Assembly: GCF_002086155.1 (NCBI RefSeq)
Contig: NZ_MVHE01000005.1
Coordinates: 62,001 to 126,000 of the forward strand
Reading direction: 5' to 3'
DNA from: Mycobacterium angelicum
Lineage (GTDB): Bacteria; Actinomycetota; Actinomycetes; Mycobacteriales; Mycobacteriaceae
Length of the DNA: 64,000 bases
Positions 1 to 8,898 of this stretch are shown piece after piece. Below the pieces are notes generated by a model. It searched no databases and was not told the origin of the DNA. It worked only from the letters and a program-made list of their open reading frames with translations. Within the stretch, counting starts at the first letter, position 1. Each line of letters starts with the position of its first letter. A program made the translations under genes and the position numbers.

Positions 1-321
1 CGAGCGATCGCGCAGGTCGCTTTTCAGCTGAGCGAAGAAGCCGGTGAGCAGGTCGGCCAGTCGGTGGTTGCGGCCGACCAGAGTCACCTCGGTGTGTGGT
101 CCGGCCTCGTTGAGCAGCCGCTTGACCGATCGCAGCGTCGACCATCCAGGTTGGTGGCGCACTGCGCCGGCGTCCAGACCGTAGCGCAATTCACCGGCGG
201 CGTTGGCGGCCACGAGCGAGGGCCAGGTATCGGCGCCGTCGAAGGAGACGACGGGATAGTTGCCGCGGTCGACGAGTGCAACGACGGTGTGGGTGGTGCC
301 GAAGTCGATACCGACTCTCAT
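1..321 (-). CDS. Hsp70-family protein, N-terminal part (cut by window edge)
   Basis: The minus strand reads 107 codons from an ATG at 321 to the window edge. The first residues are MRVGIDFGTTHTVVAL, the phosphate-1 loop of the actin/Hsp70 ATPase fold (D-x-G-T-T), followed by a DGADTWPS strand typical of Hsp70-like proteins. Only the start of the nucleotide-binding domain is visible, so it cannot be said whether a substrate-binding domain follows or whether this is one of the divergent actinobacterial Hsp70-like proteins. It is not classic DnaK, whose N-terminus is different. The start is well placed, since nothing in frame upstream looks coding. It lies upstream of cstA on the same chromosome end but is read away from it. 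Confidence 0.8.
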   Translation of the reverse strand, partial: MRVGIDFGTTHTVVALVDRGNYPVVSFDGADTWPSLVAANAAGELRYGLDAGAVRHQPGWSTLRSVKRLLNEAGPHTEVTLVGRNHRLADLLTGFFAQLKSDLRDRS

Positions 322-364
322 TCCGCCCAAGTCTAGGCCGGTGCACGCCGTGCGGCATGCTTCC

Positions 365-2584
365 TCAGTCGGCGTGCCGAGCCCATTGTCTTTGCAGGTC
401 CCGCTCTGCGGCGGTGGGAATCAGGCCCGCGGGCGCGAACCGCTTGGACGGTACTGGTTCGTCCTCGCTCAGCGGCCTGCCGTTGCCGCGAATTGCTTTG
501 CGCGCCACGAGAATTCCCGTGACGAACACGATCACGACGACCAGCGCGAAGATGACCGACAGGGTGCCCTGGACGAAGGTGTTTCTGATGACCTGATCCA
601 GCTCGTATGCGTTCTTCGCCGAACCGAACGCCGCCTTGCCGGCTTCTTTGGCTGCCAGGTACTGAAAATGTTGTGTCCAGTAGCCGACGGCCGGATCGCC
701 GGAGAAGATCTTCTGCCACGACGCCGTCAGCGTGACCACCAGGTCCCACAGCAGCGGAACCCCCGGTATCCACGCCCACTTCAGCAGGCCCTTCTTGATG
801 ACCACGACCGTGATGACGCTGAGCGCGATGGCGGCCAGTAACTGATTGGCGATCCCGTACAGCGGATAGAGCGTGTTGATGCCACCCAGCGGATCGGTCA
901 CGCCCATCAGCAGGATGCTGCCCCACGCGGCAACCACGGCGAGGCTGCAAATCCATACACCGGGACGCCAGCTCGGGTTTCGTAGTTTGTGCAGCGGGCC
1001 GCCCAGGTTGCTCAGCGTGTCGGAGAGCATGAAGCGGTTAACCCTGGTGCCCGCATCGAGCGTGGTCAGGATGAACAGGGCCTCGAACATGATCGCGAAG
1101 TGGTACCAGAACGCCTTGAAACCGGCGCCGCCTAGCACCCGCTCCAGCACGTCGGACATGCCCAAAGCCAGCGTCGGTGCTCCGCCGGTGCGCGACACGA
1201 TCGACTGCTCGCCGACGCTGCGGGCTGCTTGACTGATTTGCTCGGCGGTCGCGGGGGCGCCGGTAAGGCCAAGCTTGTTGACGTATTCCGCTGCGGTGGC
1301 GGCGGTCCCGCCGGTCTGCGCGGCCGGCGCGTTCAGCGTGAAGTACAGGTGCTGGTTGATGATCGAGGCGGTGATCAGCGCCATGATCGCGACGAACGAC
1401 TCGGTGATCATGCCGCCGTAGCCGATCAGCCGCATCTGGCCTTCCTTCTCCAGCAGCTTGGGCGTCGTCCCGGACGAGATCAACGAGTGGAATCCGGACA
1501 GGGCGCCACAGGCGATGGTGATGAACAGAAACGGGAACAGTGAACCGGCGAACACCGGCCCGTTGCCCCGGGTGGCGAACTGCGAGATCGCGGGCGCGTG
1601 CAGGACCGGGTGTGCGATGCAGATGCCGATCGCGAGCACGGCGATGGCACCGACCTTCATAAACGTCGACAGGTAATCGCGCGGCGCCAGTAACAACCAC
1701 ACCGGCAACACCGAAGCAGCGAAACCATAGCCGATCAGACACCAGCACAAGGTGACCGGGGACAAGCTGAACCAGGATGCGCCCCAAGAGGTTTCGGCTA
1801 CCCAGTTGCCTGACGCCACGGCTGCCAGCAGCAGCGCGAAGCCGATCACCGATACTTCGCCCACCCGCCCGGGACGCAGGAATCGCAGATAGCAGCCCAT
1901 GAACAGGGCGATGGGGATGGTCATGGCAATGGAGAACACGCCCCACGGGCTTTGGGCCAGTGCCTTCACCACGATCATTGCCAGCACCGCGATCAGGATC
2001 ACCATGATGACGAGCGTTCCGATGAGGGCGGCGGCTCCGCCGATGGCGCCGAATTCGTCGCGGGCCATCTGGCCCAGGGAACGCCCCCGGCGGCGGGCGG
2101 AGATCCACAGCACCAGGTAGTCCTGCACGCAGCCACCCAGCACGGCGCCGACGATGATCCAGATGCTGCCGGGCAGGTAGCCCATCTGGGTGGCCAGCAC
2201 CGGTCCGACGAGTGGCCCGGCTCCGGCGATGGCGGCGAAATGATGGCCGAACAGCACGCGACGGTCGGTCGGCACGTAGTCGCTGCCGTCTTCGAAGGCC
2301 TCGGCCGGTGTGGCGTGGTCGTCGCGCGGGCGCACGATCTTCATTTCGATCAGCCGGGCGTAGAACCGGAACCCGATGATGTAGGTGCAACTCGCGGCCA
2401 CTACTAACCACACCGCGTTCACCGTCTCGCCGCGGACGAACGCGACGACCGCCCAGGCGATGGCGCCGACCACGGCGATTGTCCCGAAGGCGAGCTTGTG
2501 TCGCAGGGTGATGGGTGAACGGTCGATAATCGCGACGGGTGGCAGGTCGTCGTCGGTGCGGATATAGCTGACGTGCTCAGTCAC
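365..2584 (-). CDS. cstA: Carbon starvation protein A (CstA), peptide transporter
   Basis: About 739 aa of strongly hydrophobic protein with many membrane segments and the CstA signatures DDHATPAEAF, FGHHFAAIAGAGP and a long conserved block around GLHALI-type SGFHSLISSGTTPK. CstA proteins import peptides or pyruvate in carbon-limited cells. An ATG at 2662 would add 26 residues, but those residues are translated from a dispersed palindromic repeat (2611-2668). I therefore chose the GTG at 2584, which has a good ribosome site (GAGAGGAAG) just upstream. The neighbour ligB is on the same strand, 93 bases upstream. In M. tuberculosis cstA and ligB are also adjacent (Rv3063, Rv3062). The family call is secure; the substrate is inferred. 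Confidence 0.93.
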   Translation of the reverse strand: MTEHVSYIRTDDDLPPVAIIDRSPITLRHKLAFGTIAVVGAIAWAVVAFVRGETVNAVWLVVAASCTYIIGFRFYARLIEMKIVRPRDDHATPAEAFEDGSDYVPTDRRVLFGHHFAAIAGAGPLVGPVLATQMGYLPGSIWIIVGAVLGGCVQDYLVLWISARRRGRSLGQMARDEFGAIGGAAALIGTLVIMVILIAVLAMIVVKALAQSPWGVFSIAMTIPIALFMGCYLRFLRPGRVGEVSVIGFALLLAAVASGNWVAETSWGASWFSLSPVTLCWCLIGYGFAASVLPVWLLLAPRDYLSTFMKVGAIAVLAIGICIAHPVLHAPAISQFATRGNGPVFAGSLFPFLFITIACGALSGFHSLISSGTTPKLLEKEGQMRLIGYGGMITESFVAIMALITASIINQHLYFTLNAPAAQTGGTAATAAEYVNKLGLTGAPATAEQISQAARSVGEQSIVSRTGGAPTLALGMSDVLERVLGGAGFKAFWYHFAIMFEALFILTTLDAGTRVNRFMLSDTLSNLGGPLHKLRNPSWRPGVWICSLAVVAAWGSILLMGVTDPLGGINTLYPLYGIANQLLAAIALSVITVVVIKKGLLKWAWIPGVPLLWDLVVTLTASWQKIFSGDPAVGYWTQHFQYLAAKEAGKAAFGSAKNAYELDQVIRNTFVQGTLSVIFALVVVIVFVTGILVARKAIRGNGRPLSEDEPVPSKRFAPAGLIPTAAERDLQRQWARHAD

Positions 2585-2610
2585 ACCCAAACTTCCTCTC
2601 CGCGTCGCTA

Positions 2611-2668
2611 GCGAGTGTGAATCTACCGACGCCAAATCGGCGTGTCGCGTCGTGAGGTTCACAGTCGC
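2611..2668. repeat. Dispersed palindromic repeat, copy A
   Basis: A 58-bp inverted repeat with outer arms GCGAGTGTGAA and TTCACAGTCGC (one mismatch) and a GC-rich centre containing GGCGTGTCGCGTCGT. The same centre and arms recur at 23517-23574, and a related palindrome lies at 8835-8894. It fills the gap between ligB and cstA. Confidence 0.75.
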
Positions 2669-2677
2669 GGCGCCGGT

Positions 2678-4216
2678 TCAGTAGAGCGCGCGCACCGTGT
2701 CGATGGTGTCGGCCTCGGCCGGTGTCTTGTCGTCGCGGTAACGCACCACGCGGGCGAAGCGCAGCGCGACGCCACCGGGGTAGCGGGTCGATCCCTGGAC
2801 GCCGTCCAGTGCGATCTCGACCACCTGCTCGGGTCTTAGCTCGACGACATATCCGTCGGTGCCAGCGACGGCGAGTTCGGTGAATCGCGCGGTCTGCCAT
2901 TCCAGCATGGCGTCGGTCATGCCCTTGAAAGTCTTGCCCACCATGACGAATCGGCCCGTGGCGGGATCGAGTGCGCCCAGATGAATATTGGACAGCTTGC
3001 CGCGGCGGCGTCCCGAACCCCACTCCACAGCCAGCACCACCAGGTCGAGCGTGTGCACCGGCTTGACCTTCAGCCACCCGGCTCCGCGCCGGCCCGCCAG
3101 GTAGGGCGCTGCCGGGGACTTGGCCATCACCCCCTCGTGCCCAGCGGCCAGCGTCGCGTTCAGAAAGGCCGCGGCCGCCGCTACGTCGGAGGTGACCAAC
3201 CTGTCCACGCGGTGGCGCGCCGGCACGAACGCGTCCAATTCGGCCAGCCGATCCGCGGTGGACGCGTCCAGTAGGTCCACCCCGTCGCGGTGCAGGACAT
3301 CGAAGAAGAACACCGAAAGCGGTTCGGCCCCTTGGGCCGAAAGGGACTGAGTGACGTCGACCGATCGGCCGAACCGCGACGCGGTGACCTGGAAGCGCTC
3401 CGGACGGTTGTCGGGGCGCAACGCGATCGCCTCGCCGTCGGCGATCAGGTCGCGTACCGGAAGCGCCAGCGTGGCCTCCACCACCTCGGGCAGCCTTGCG
3501 GTGACGTCGTCGAGGCTTCGGGTGTACACGGTCACCTGGTCGCCGGACCGATGAATCTGTACCCGGGCTCCGTCCAGCTTCGCTTCGAAAATCGCTGTGC
3601 CGCCGTGGCGTTCGAGCGCATCGGCGACGCCGGTCGAGGTCTGCGCCAGCATGGGACCAACAGGCCGGCCCACCCGCATAGTGAACGCGTCCAGTGCCGG
3701 CGCGCCGCCGGAAAGACCGGCCGCCGCGACCGCTGGCAGATCCCCGCCCAGCATCGCCGCGCGCTGCACCGCGGCGGTGGGGATATCAGCTGCCTTGGCG
3801 ACGGCGTCGGCCATGATGCCGGCCAGCGCGCCCTGGCGCAGCTCACCACCGAGCAGTCGCACCAGGAAATTCTGCTCGGATTCTGTTGCGGCAGCGAATA
3901 ATTCGGCTAGCAGTGCGGCCCGCCGGGCCTGTGATCCCCGGCCCGACACGCCGCCGATCGCGCAGAAGGTGTCATCGACACCGGCGACGGTGAGCATCGG
4001 TTCGGCGGCCGGCGCCGGCAGTGACCGCAACGACGCCCAGCCGACGCCGATCTGACGTTGCCGCAGCTCACCGGACAGCCACGACACAATGGTCGCGACC
4101 AGTTGCGGTTCGGGCGCGGCGCGGCGCAGCAGGTCGGCGATGCGCGCAATCTTGGTCAGCCGTGACGAGGTAAGACCCACTTCGGCCGAGGTGGCGGCCA
4201 CATCGACTAGAAGCAC
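2678..4216 (-). CDS. ligB: ATP-dependent DNA ligase B
   Basis: A 512-aa ATP-dependent DNA ligase, close to the roughly 507 aa of M. tuberculosis LigB. An N-terminal helical DNA-binding domain (about 1-180) precedes the nucleotidyltransferase domain. The catalytic motif I is EAKLDGAR with the adenylated lysine at K213. A second lysine motif (WLKVKP) and the C-terminal OB-fold stretch ([23 protein letters not shown]) follow. It seals nicks using ATP, next to the NAD-dependent LigA that all bacteria carry. In mycobacteria LigB is non-essential and probably works in repair. The start ATG has no competing upstream start. It is followed by cstA on the same strand. Confidence 0.95.
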   Translation of the reverse strand: MLLVDVAATSAEVGLTSSRLTKIARIADLLRRAAPEPQLVATIVSWLSGELRQRQIGVGWASLRSLPAPAAEPMLTVAGVDDTFCAIGGVSGRGSQARRAALLAELFAAATESEQNFLVRLLGGELRQGALAGIMADAVAKAADIPTAAVQRAAMLGGDLPAVAAAGLSGGAPALDAFTMRVGRPVGPMLAQTSTGVADALERHGGTAIFEAKLDGARVQIHRSGDQVTVYTRSLDDVTARLPEVVEATLALPVRDLIADGEAIALRPDNRPERFQVTASRFGRSVDVTQSLSAQGAEPLSVFFFDVLHRDGVDLLDASTADRLAELDAFVPARHRVDRLVTSDVAAAAAFLNATLAAGHEGVMAKSPAAPYLAGRRGAGWLKVKPVHTLDLVVLAVEWGSGRRRGKLSNIHLGALDPATGRFVMVGKTFKGMTDAMLEWQTARFTELAVAGTDGYVVELRPEQVVEIALDGVQGSTRYPGGVALRFARVVRYRDDKTPAEADTIDTVRALY

Positions 4217-4261
4217 GAATTCAGCTTGGCATGGGGGGCCGACATCTTTGATCGGCTGTGC

Positions 4262-4978
4262 TTATCCCCGCCCGTCGTGGTTGCGAATCGCGTCGAATTC
4301 GGCCTTGACGATGCGATAGCACTCGCACGCCTTCGCTTCCAAGCCGGGACGATCGGTGATCGTGATGACGCCGCGGCGGTAGCTGATCAGTCCCTGCTCC
4401 TGAATGCGTTGCGCGGTGTCGGAGACGGTGGGCCGGTGCACCCCCAGCATCTGGGCCAAGAACTCCTGGGTCAGTCGCAATTCGTTGCTGTCGACCCGGT
4501 CGCGGGTGGTCAACAGCCAGCGGGCCATGCGGGCTTCAGTCGAGTGGGTGCCGTTGCACACCACGTTCTGAGCCACCTGAACCATGGTGGCTTGGGTAAA
4601 GCGGTTCAGCAGCGTGTGCAGGGCACCGTCGCGGGCCAGCGCTTGGCGAAAGTCGGCCACGGTCAAGCGAGCGGCCTCGCCTGAGACTTGGCAGAACGCC
4701 GCCTGCGGACTGCTCGACGCGCCGAGATAGACCGGAAGTCCCACCATGCCCTCGTGGCCGATGGTGGCCACCTCCAGGCTGTGGTGACCGTCGACGACCG
4801 CGACCAGTGAAAACACCGCAGACAGCGGAAAGTAGATATCGGAAATCGGTTTGCCCGGTTCGTATGCCGGATGTTTCAACTCCAGCTGCTCAAGCCTTAG
4901 CTGCGGCTCCAGTTGCGAGTATTCGCGCTCGGGCAGTTGCGCCAGGATGGCGTTGCGCTGTAACCGCTTCGCCGTCAT
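4262..4978 (-). CDS. Crp/Fnr-family transcription regulator
   Basis: A 238-aa protein with an N-terminal cyclic-nucleotide-binding-like jelly roll (about 10-150, including GKPISDIYFPLSAVFSLV) and a C-terminal winged helix. The recognition helix lies around LAQMLGVHRPTVSD (about 178-192). No cysteine cluster of the Fnr type is seen, so an oxygen-sensing Fe-S cluster is unlikely. The ligand is unknown. It is divergent from the CheB-like gene at 5078, and a near-perfect TGTCA-N6-CGACA palindrome lies between them. That spacing matches the Crp consensus, so it may control both itself and the CheB-like gene. Similar regulators are common in environmental mycobacteria next to general stress genes. 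Confidence 0.88.
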   Translation of the reverse strand: MTAKRLQRNAILAQLPEREYSQLEPQLRLEQLELKHPAYEPGKPISDIYFPLSAVFSLVAVVDGHHSLEVATIGHEGMVGLPVYLGASSSPQAAFCQVSGEAARLTVADFRQALARDGALHTLLNRFTQATMVQVAQNVVCNGTHSTEARMARWLLTTRDRVDSNELRLTQEFLAQMLGVHRPTVSDTAQRIQEQGLISYRRGVITITDRPGLEAKACECYRIVKAEFDAIRNHDGRG

Positions 4979-5041
4979 CGGTTGCCCCTTCCCGCCGTCG
5001 GTTGTGCCGTCCGGGAGGACTACCCACGTTTTGTCTGCTTA

Positions 5042-5057
5042 TGTCAGCTAGCCGACA
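5042..5057. promoter_or_regulatory. Candidate Crp/Fnr operator in divergent promoter
   Basis: TGTCAGCTAGCCGACA is a 16-bp palindrome with one mismatched pair, laid out as 5-6-5 like the Crp site TGTGA-N6-TCACA. It lies 20 bp before the CheB-like start and about 63 bp before the Crp/Fnr start. The binding protein is inferred from position. Confidence 0.45.
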
Positions 5058-5077
5058 GAACATCTAGACTGTCCGAT

Positions 5078-5719
5078 ATGTCCGCGCCCAGACATTTGGC
5101 GACGGTGCCGAAGTTCTCCTACGTGGTGCTCGTCGCGTCGCTGGGCGGCATGGACGCCTTCAGCAAGGTACTGTCCGGCTTGCCGGCGTCGTTCCCGGTC
5201 CCGGTGCTGGTTGTGCAGCACCGGGCGCAAACCTCCGTCGGCGACCCGCTGGTCGCCGTGCTCGCCCGCAGAACAGAATTGCCGGTACACGTCGCCGAGG
5301 ATGCAACCCCAGCCGCTCAGCCGGGGGTGACGGTGGTGCCGGGCGCAACCATCGCCACCATCGACGCCGACGGGCGGTGGCTGCTGGAGCCCGCGACCCG
5401 GGGTGTCGGTACCGGTGACGCCTTGCTGATGAGCGCGGCGGAGGCGGGCCCGACCATCGCGGTCATCCTGACGGGGTATCAGGGTGACGGCAGTCGGGGG
5501 TGCCGTGCCGTCAAGCTGCGTGGCGGACGCGTGCTCGTGCAAGACCCGTCCGACGCCCGGGCTCCGGATATGCCGGCCAACGCCATCGCCACTGGTTGCG
5601 CCGATTTTGTATTGCCGCTGCAGCGCATTCCGTCGGCGCTGCTGGCTTTGGCCACCGCACCCGGGGCCGCCGATTTGTTGACCGTGCCGATCCCGCCCTG
5701 GGCACGGCTGAGCTCATAA
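5078..5719 (+). CDS. Stand-alone CheB-type methylesterase domain protein
   Basis: 213 aa that match the catalytic domain of CheB methylesterases without the usual receiver domain. The triad is visible: S21 in ASLGG (canonical A-S-T-G-G), H48 in LVVQH, and D137 in GYQGDGSRG. In chemotactic bacteria CheB removes methyl groups from chemoreceptor glutamates, and the receiver controls it. Mycobacteria have no flagella and no other chemotaxis gene is present here, so the substrate must differ. The start is the ATG after a Crp-like palindrome. An upstream ATG at 4982 would run through the promoter and is rejected. It is divergent from a Crp/Fnr regulator. The fold call is firm, the function open. 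Confidence 0.85.
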   Translation: MSAPRHLATVPKFSYVVLVASLGGMDAFSKVLSGLPASFPVPVLVVQHRAQTSVGDPLVAVLARRTELPVHVAEDATPAAQPGVTVVPGATIATIDADGRWLLEPATRGVGTGDALLMSAAEAGPTIAVILTGYQGDGSRGCRAVKLRGGRVLVQDPSDARAPDMPANAIATGCADFVLPLQRIPSALLALATAPGAADLLTVPIPPWARLSS

Positions 5720-5821
5720 CCCCGGCATACCGTCGGTAACCGGGCAGATCGGACGCGCTAGCGTGCCTAGGTAGCGTTACAAATTGTCGGTAATCTGACA
5801 CGCCACACAAGGGAGGTCCGG

Positions 5822-6580
5822 ATGGAGATCAGCGGGAAGAAGGTCGTCGTGATCGGCGGCGCGTCGGGGATGGGTCGGGCCAGTGCCGAACTCCTGGCCC
5901 AGCGTGGCGCACAGGTGGCCGTGCTGGACCGCGAGGGTTCCGACGGCAAGGCCGTTGCCGACGGGTTCGGCGGCAAGTTCTACCCGGTCGACGTCACCGA
6001 CTTCACCGGCACCGAGGAGACCCTCCAGGCCGCCGTCGACGACCTCGGTGGACTCCACGTGACGGTGACCACCGCGGGCGGCGGCATCGCCAAGCGCACC
6101 ATGACCAAGTCCGGGCCGCACGATCTCGAATCCTTTCGCGCCGTGGTGGATCTCAATCTCATCGCGACCTTCAACATCAGCCGGCTGGCGGCCGCGCACA
6201 TGAGCAAGAACGAGCCCGAAGACGAAGAGCGCGGTGTCATCATCAACACCGCGTCGATCGCGGCCTTCGAAGGCCAGATCGGTCAGGTCGCCTACACCGC
6301 CGCCAAAGCCGGCATCGCCGGTATGTGCCTGACCATGGCTCGCGACCTGGGCTCGTTGGGCATCCGGGTGCTCGCAATCGCGCCGAGTCTGTTTCTGACG
6401 GGCCTGACCGCGATGGTGCCCGACGATATGGCGGCCATGCTGGTGCGCGACGCGGCCTTCCCCAAGCGAATGGGTCGGCCCGAGGAGTATGCCAAGTTGG
6501 TGGCGGCCATCGTGGACAACCCGATGCTCAACGGCCAGTGTCTGCGACTGGACGCCGGGCAGCGGTTCGCACCCAAGTAG
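5822..6580 (+). CDS. Short-chain dehydrogenase, 3-hydroxyacyl-CoA type
   Basis: A 252-aa classical SDR. The NAD-binding GGASGMG loop is at residues 12-18, and the catalytic residues are S145, Y158 and K162 (YTAAK). The overall pattern, including the C-terminal VPDDMAAML and FPKRMGRPEEYAKLV, resembles type II 3-hydroxyacyl-CoA dehydrogenases of the HSD17B10 kind. The likely reaction is NAD-dependent oxidation of a 3-hydroxyacyl-CoA or steroid alcohol in beta-oxidation. A strong ribosome site (GGGAGG) precedes the ATG. It lies 70 bp upstream of the tandem acyl-CoA dehydrogenase on the same strand, which fits a shared pathway, although that gene has its own promoter motif. Confidence 0.9.
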   Translation: MEISGKKVVVIGGASGMGRASAELLAQRGAQVAVLDREGSDGKAVADGFGGKFYPVDVTDFTGTEETLQAAVDDLGGLHVTVTTAGGGIAKRTMTKSGPHDLESFRAVVDLNLIATFNISRLAAAHMSKNEPEDEERGVIINTASIAAFEGQIGQVAYTAAKAGIAGMCLTMARDLGSLGIRVLAIAPSLFLTGLTAMVPDDMAAMLVRDAAFPKRMGRPEEYAKLVAAIVDNPMLNGQCLRLDAGQRFAPK

Positions 6581-6606
6581 CCGCCTTCGAGCCTCCGCGC
6601 GCATTG

Positions 6607-6620
6607 AGTACACTCTTTAG
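6607..6620 (+). promoter_or_regulatory. Shared AGTACACTCT element before fadE22
   Basis: AGTACACTCTTTAG lies 31 bp before the fadE22 start. The same ten bases AGTACACTCT followed by an A/T run recur at 9241 in the promoter between the DUF35 and thiolase-like genes. This suggests one regulator for the lipid-catabolic set; the nearby double GntR protein is a candidate. Confidence 0.4.
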
Positions 6621-6650
6621 GTAATCAGCAGCGCTGCGAGGAGGGCCCGC

Positions 6651-8816
6651 ATGGGTATCGCACTGACCGACGACCATCGCGAACTCGCCGAGGTGGCCCG
6701 CGCGTTTTTGACCGCACAGAAGGCGCGCTGGGCGGCGCGCTCGCTGCTCGACGCGGCGGATGAGGCCCGTCCGCCCTTCTGGCACGACTTGGTCGAGCTC
6801 GGCTGGCTCGGTCTGCACATCGAGGAGGAGCACGGCGGCTCTGGCTACGGGCTGCCCGAACTCGTGGTGGTCATCGAAGAGCTCGGCCGCGCGGTGGCCC
6901 CGGGTCCGTTCGTGCCGACCGTGATCGCCTCGGCGGTGATCGCCAAAGACGGTACGGCCGAACAGAAAGCGCGGCTGCTTCCGGGGCTGATCGATGGAAC
7001 TGTGACCGCCGGCATCGGATTGGGCGGTGACGTGCGGGTCCATGACGGCCTGGCCGAGGGCGAGGCCGGGGTCGTGCTCGGTGCCGGCCTGGCGGAGCTG
7101 TTGCTGGTCGCCGCCGGCGACGACGTGCTGGTGCTCGAACGCGGCCGCGACGGCGTATCGGTCGAGGTGCCGGACAACTTGGACCCGACCCGGCGTTCCG
7201 GACGCGTCCGGCTGCAGAACGTGAGCGTGGCCGCCGCCGACCTCCTGCCGGGTGCCCGCGATTCGGCGCTGGCCCGCGCGCGCACCCTGCTGGCTGCAGA
7301 GGCCGTCGGCGGCGCCGCGGACTGCGTCGATGCGGCCGTCGGCTACGCCAAGGTGCGCCAGCAATTCGGCCGCACCATCGCCACTTTCCAAGCGGTGAAA
7401 CATCATTGCGCGAACATGCTGGTGGCCAGCGAATCGGGGATCGCCGCGGTATGGGACGCCGCGCGTGCCGAATCCGAAGACGAAGACCAGTTCCGGCTGA
7501 TCTCGGCGGTGGCCGCGGCGCTGGCATTGCCCGCCTACGCGCGCAATGCCGAACTCAACATCCAGGTGCACGGCGGCATCGGCTTTACCTGGGAGCACGA
7601 CGCGCATCTGCACCTGCGGCGGGCGCTGGTGATCGCCGGACTGTTCGGTGGCGACGCGCCGGCCGGCGATGTCTTCGACCGCACCGCGGCCGGCGCCATC
7701 CGCGCCAACAGCCTGGACCTGCCGCCCGAGGCTGAGGAACTGCGCACCCAGATCCGTGCCGACGCGGCCGAAGTCGCCGCCCTGGACCAGGAGTCGCAAC
7801 TCGACAAGCTGATCGAGACGGGCTACGTCATGCCGCACTGGCCCAAGCCGTGGGGCCTGGCGGCCGACGCGGTCAAGCAGCTGGTGATCGAGGAGGAATT
7901 CCGCGCGGCGGGCATCAAGCGTCCCGATTACTCGATCACCGGATGGGTGATCCTCACGCTGATCCAGCACGGAACGGATTGGCAGATCGAAAGATTCGTC
8001 GAAAAGGCGCTGCGCCAGGACGAGATCTGGTGCCAGCTGTTCTCCGAACCCGAAGCCGGTTCGGACGCGGCCTCGGTCAAGACGAAAGCCACTCGCGTCG
8101 AGGGCGGCTGGAAGATAAACGGGCAGAAGGTGTGGACCAGCGGAGCGCAATACTGCGCGCGTGGTCTTGCCACCGTGCGCACCGACCCAGATGCCCCCAA
8201 GCACGCCGGCATCACGACGGTGATCGTCGACATGAAGGCACCCGAAGTCGAGGTGCGGCCGTTGCGGCAAATCACCGGCGGCTCGGAATTCAACGAGGTG
8301 TTCTTCAACGACCTGTTCGTTCCCGACGAGGACGTCGTCGGCGCGCCCAACTCCGGATGGACCGTGGCGCGGGCCACGCTGGGCAACGAGCGAGTCAGCA
8401 TCGGCGGCAGTGGCGGATACTACGAGGGGCTGGGCGCCAAATTGGTGAAAGGGGTGCAACAGCGGCCAGATGGGTTGGCGGGCGGGCGAATCCGGGTGGG
8501 ATCGTTCCTTGCCGACGACCATGCGCTGCGACTGCTGAACCTGCGCCGCGCCGCCCGCAGCGTCGAAGGCGCAGGCCCCGGCCCGGAAGGCAATGTCACC
8601 AAACTCAAGCTCGCCGAGCACATGATCGAGGGCGCGGCGATCTCGGCAGCGCTGTTGGGCCCCGACATAGCACTGATGGACGGGCCGGGTGCGCTGGCCG
8701 GACGAATGGTGATGGGTGCCCGGGGCATGGCGATCGCGGGCGGCACCTCAGAGGTGACCCGCAACCAGATCGCCGAGCGGATTCTCGGCATGCCCCGCGA
8801 CCCACTGATCAACTGA
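6651..8816 (+). CDS. fadE22: Tandem-domain acyl-CoA dehydrogenase FadE22
   Basis: 721 aa containing two acyl-CoA dehydrogenase units end to end, the same length as M. tuberculosis FadE22 (Rv3061c). The N-terminal half (about 1-350) ends with QVHGGIGFTWEHD, the usual C-terminal helix of the fold. The second half (about 370-721) begins MPHWPKPWG and carries the FAD-binding loop WCQLFSEPEAGSD and the end motif GGTSEVTRNQIAERILG. It should oxidise acyl-CoA to enoyl-CoA using FAD, passing electrons to an electron-transfer flavoprotein; the acyl substrate is unknown. A clear ribosome site (GAGGAGG) precedes the ATG. It sits between a 3-hydroxyacyl-type dehydrogenase and a thiolase-like gene, a coherent beta-oxidation grouping. 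Confidence 0.94.
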   Translation: MGIALTDDHRELAEVARAFLTAQKARWAARSLLDAADEARPPFWHDLVELGWLGLHIEEEHGGSGYGLPELVVVIEELGRAVAPGPFVPTVIASAVIAKDGTAEQKARLLPGLIDGTVTAGIGLGGDVRVHDGLAEGEAGVVLGAGLAELLLVAAGDDVLVLERGRDGVSVEVPDNLDPTRRSGRVRLQNVSVAAADLLPGARDSALARARTLLAAEAVGGAADCVDAAVGYAKVRQQFGRTIATFQAVKHHCANMLVASESGIAAVWDAARAESEDEDQFRLISAVAAALALPAYARNAELNIQVHGGIGFTWEHDAHLHLRRALVIAGLFGGDAPAGDVFDRTAAGAIRANSLDLPPEAEELRTQIRADAAEVAALDQESQLDKLIETGYVMPHWPKPWGLAADAVKQLVIEEEFRAAGIKRPDYSITGWVILTLIQHGTDWQIERFVEKALRQDEIWCQLFSEPEAGSDAASVKTKATRVEGGWKINGQKVWTSGAQYCARGLATVRTDPDAPKHAGITTVIVDMKAPEVEVRPLRQITGGSEFNEVFFNDLFVPDEDVVGAPNSGWTVARATLGNERVSIGGSGGYYEGLGAKLVKGVQQRPDGLAGGRIRVGSFLADDHALRLLNLRRAARSVEGAGPGPEGNVTKLKLAEHMIEGAAISAALLGPDIALMDGPGALAGRMVMGARGMAIAGGTSEVTRNQIAERILGMPRDPLIN

Positions 8817-8834
8817 CCCCCGCCCCTTTTCCCC

Positions 8835-8894
8835 GCGAGCGTGCATGTCTGTTCAGCGGCACGCCGCGCGGAGTGGCATTCTGCGCACGCTCGC
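8835..8894. repeat. Dispersed palindromic repeat, copy B
   Basis: Arms GCGAGCGTGC (8835-8844) and GCACGCTCGC (8885-8894) are perfect inverted repeats around a 40-bp centre with an ACGCCGCGCGGAGTG core. It lies between the convergent ends of fadE22 and the DUF35 gene, where it could also stop transcription from both sides. Related to, but more diverged than, the copies at 2611 and 23517. Confidence 0.6.
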
Positions 8895-8898
8895 GCAG

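Noticed and set aside
2585..2662. Longer CstA N-terminus from the ATG at 2662
   Set aside because: Those codons translate a dispersed palindromic repeat; the GTG at 2584 has a good ribosome site.
6528..8621. 697-codon open frame opposite fadE22
   Set aside because: Shadow of the acyl-CoA dehydrogenase; composition is biased and it has no domain pattern.
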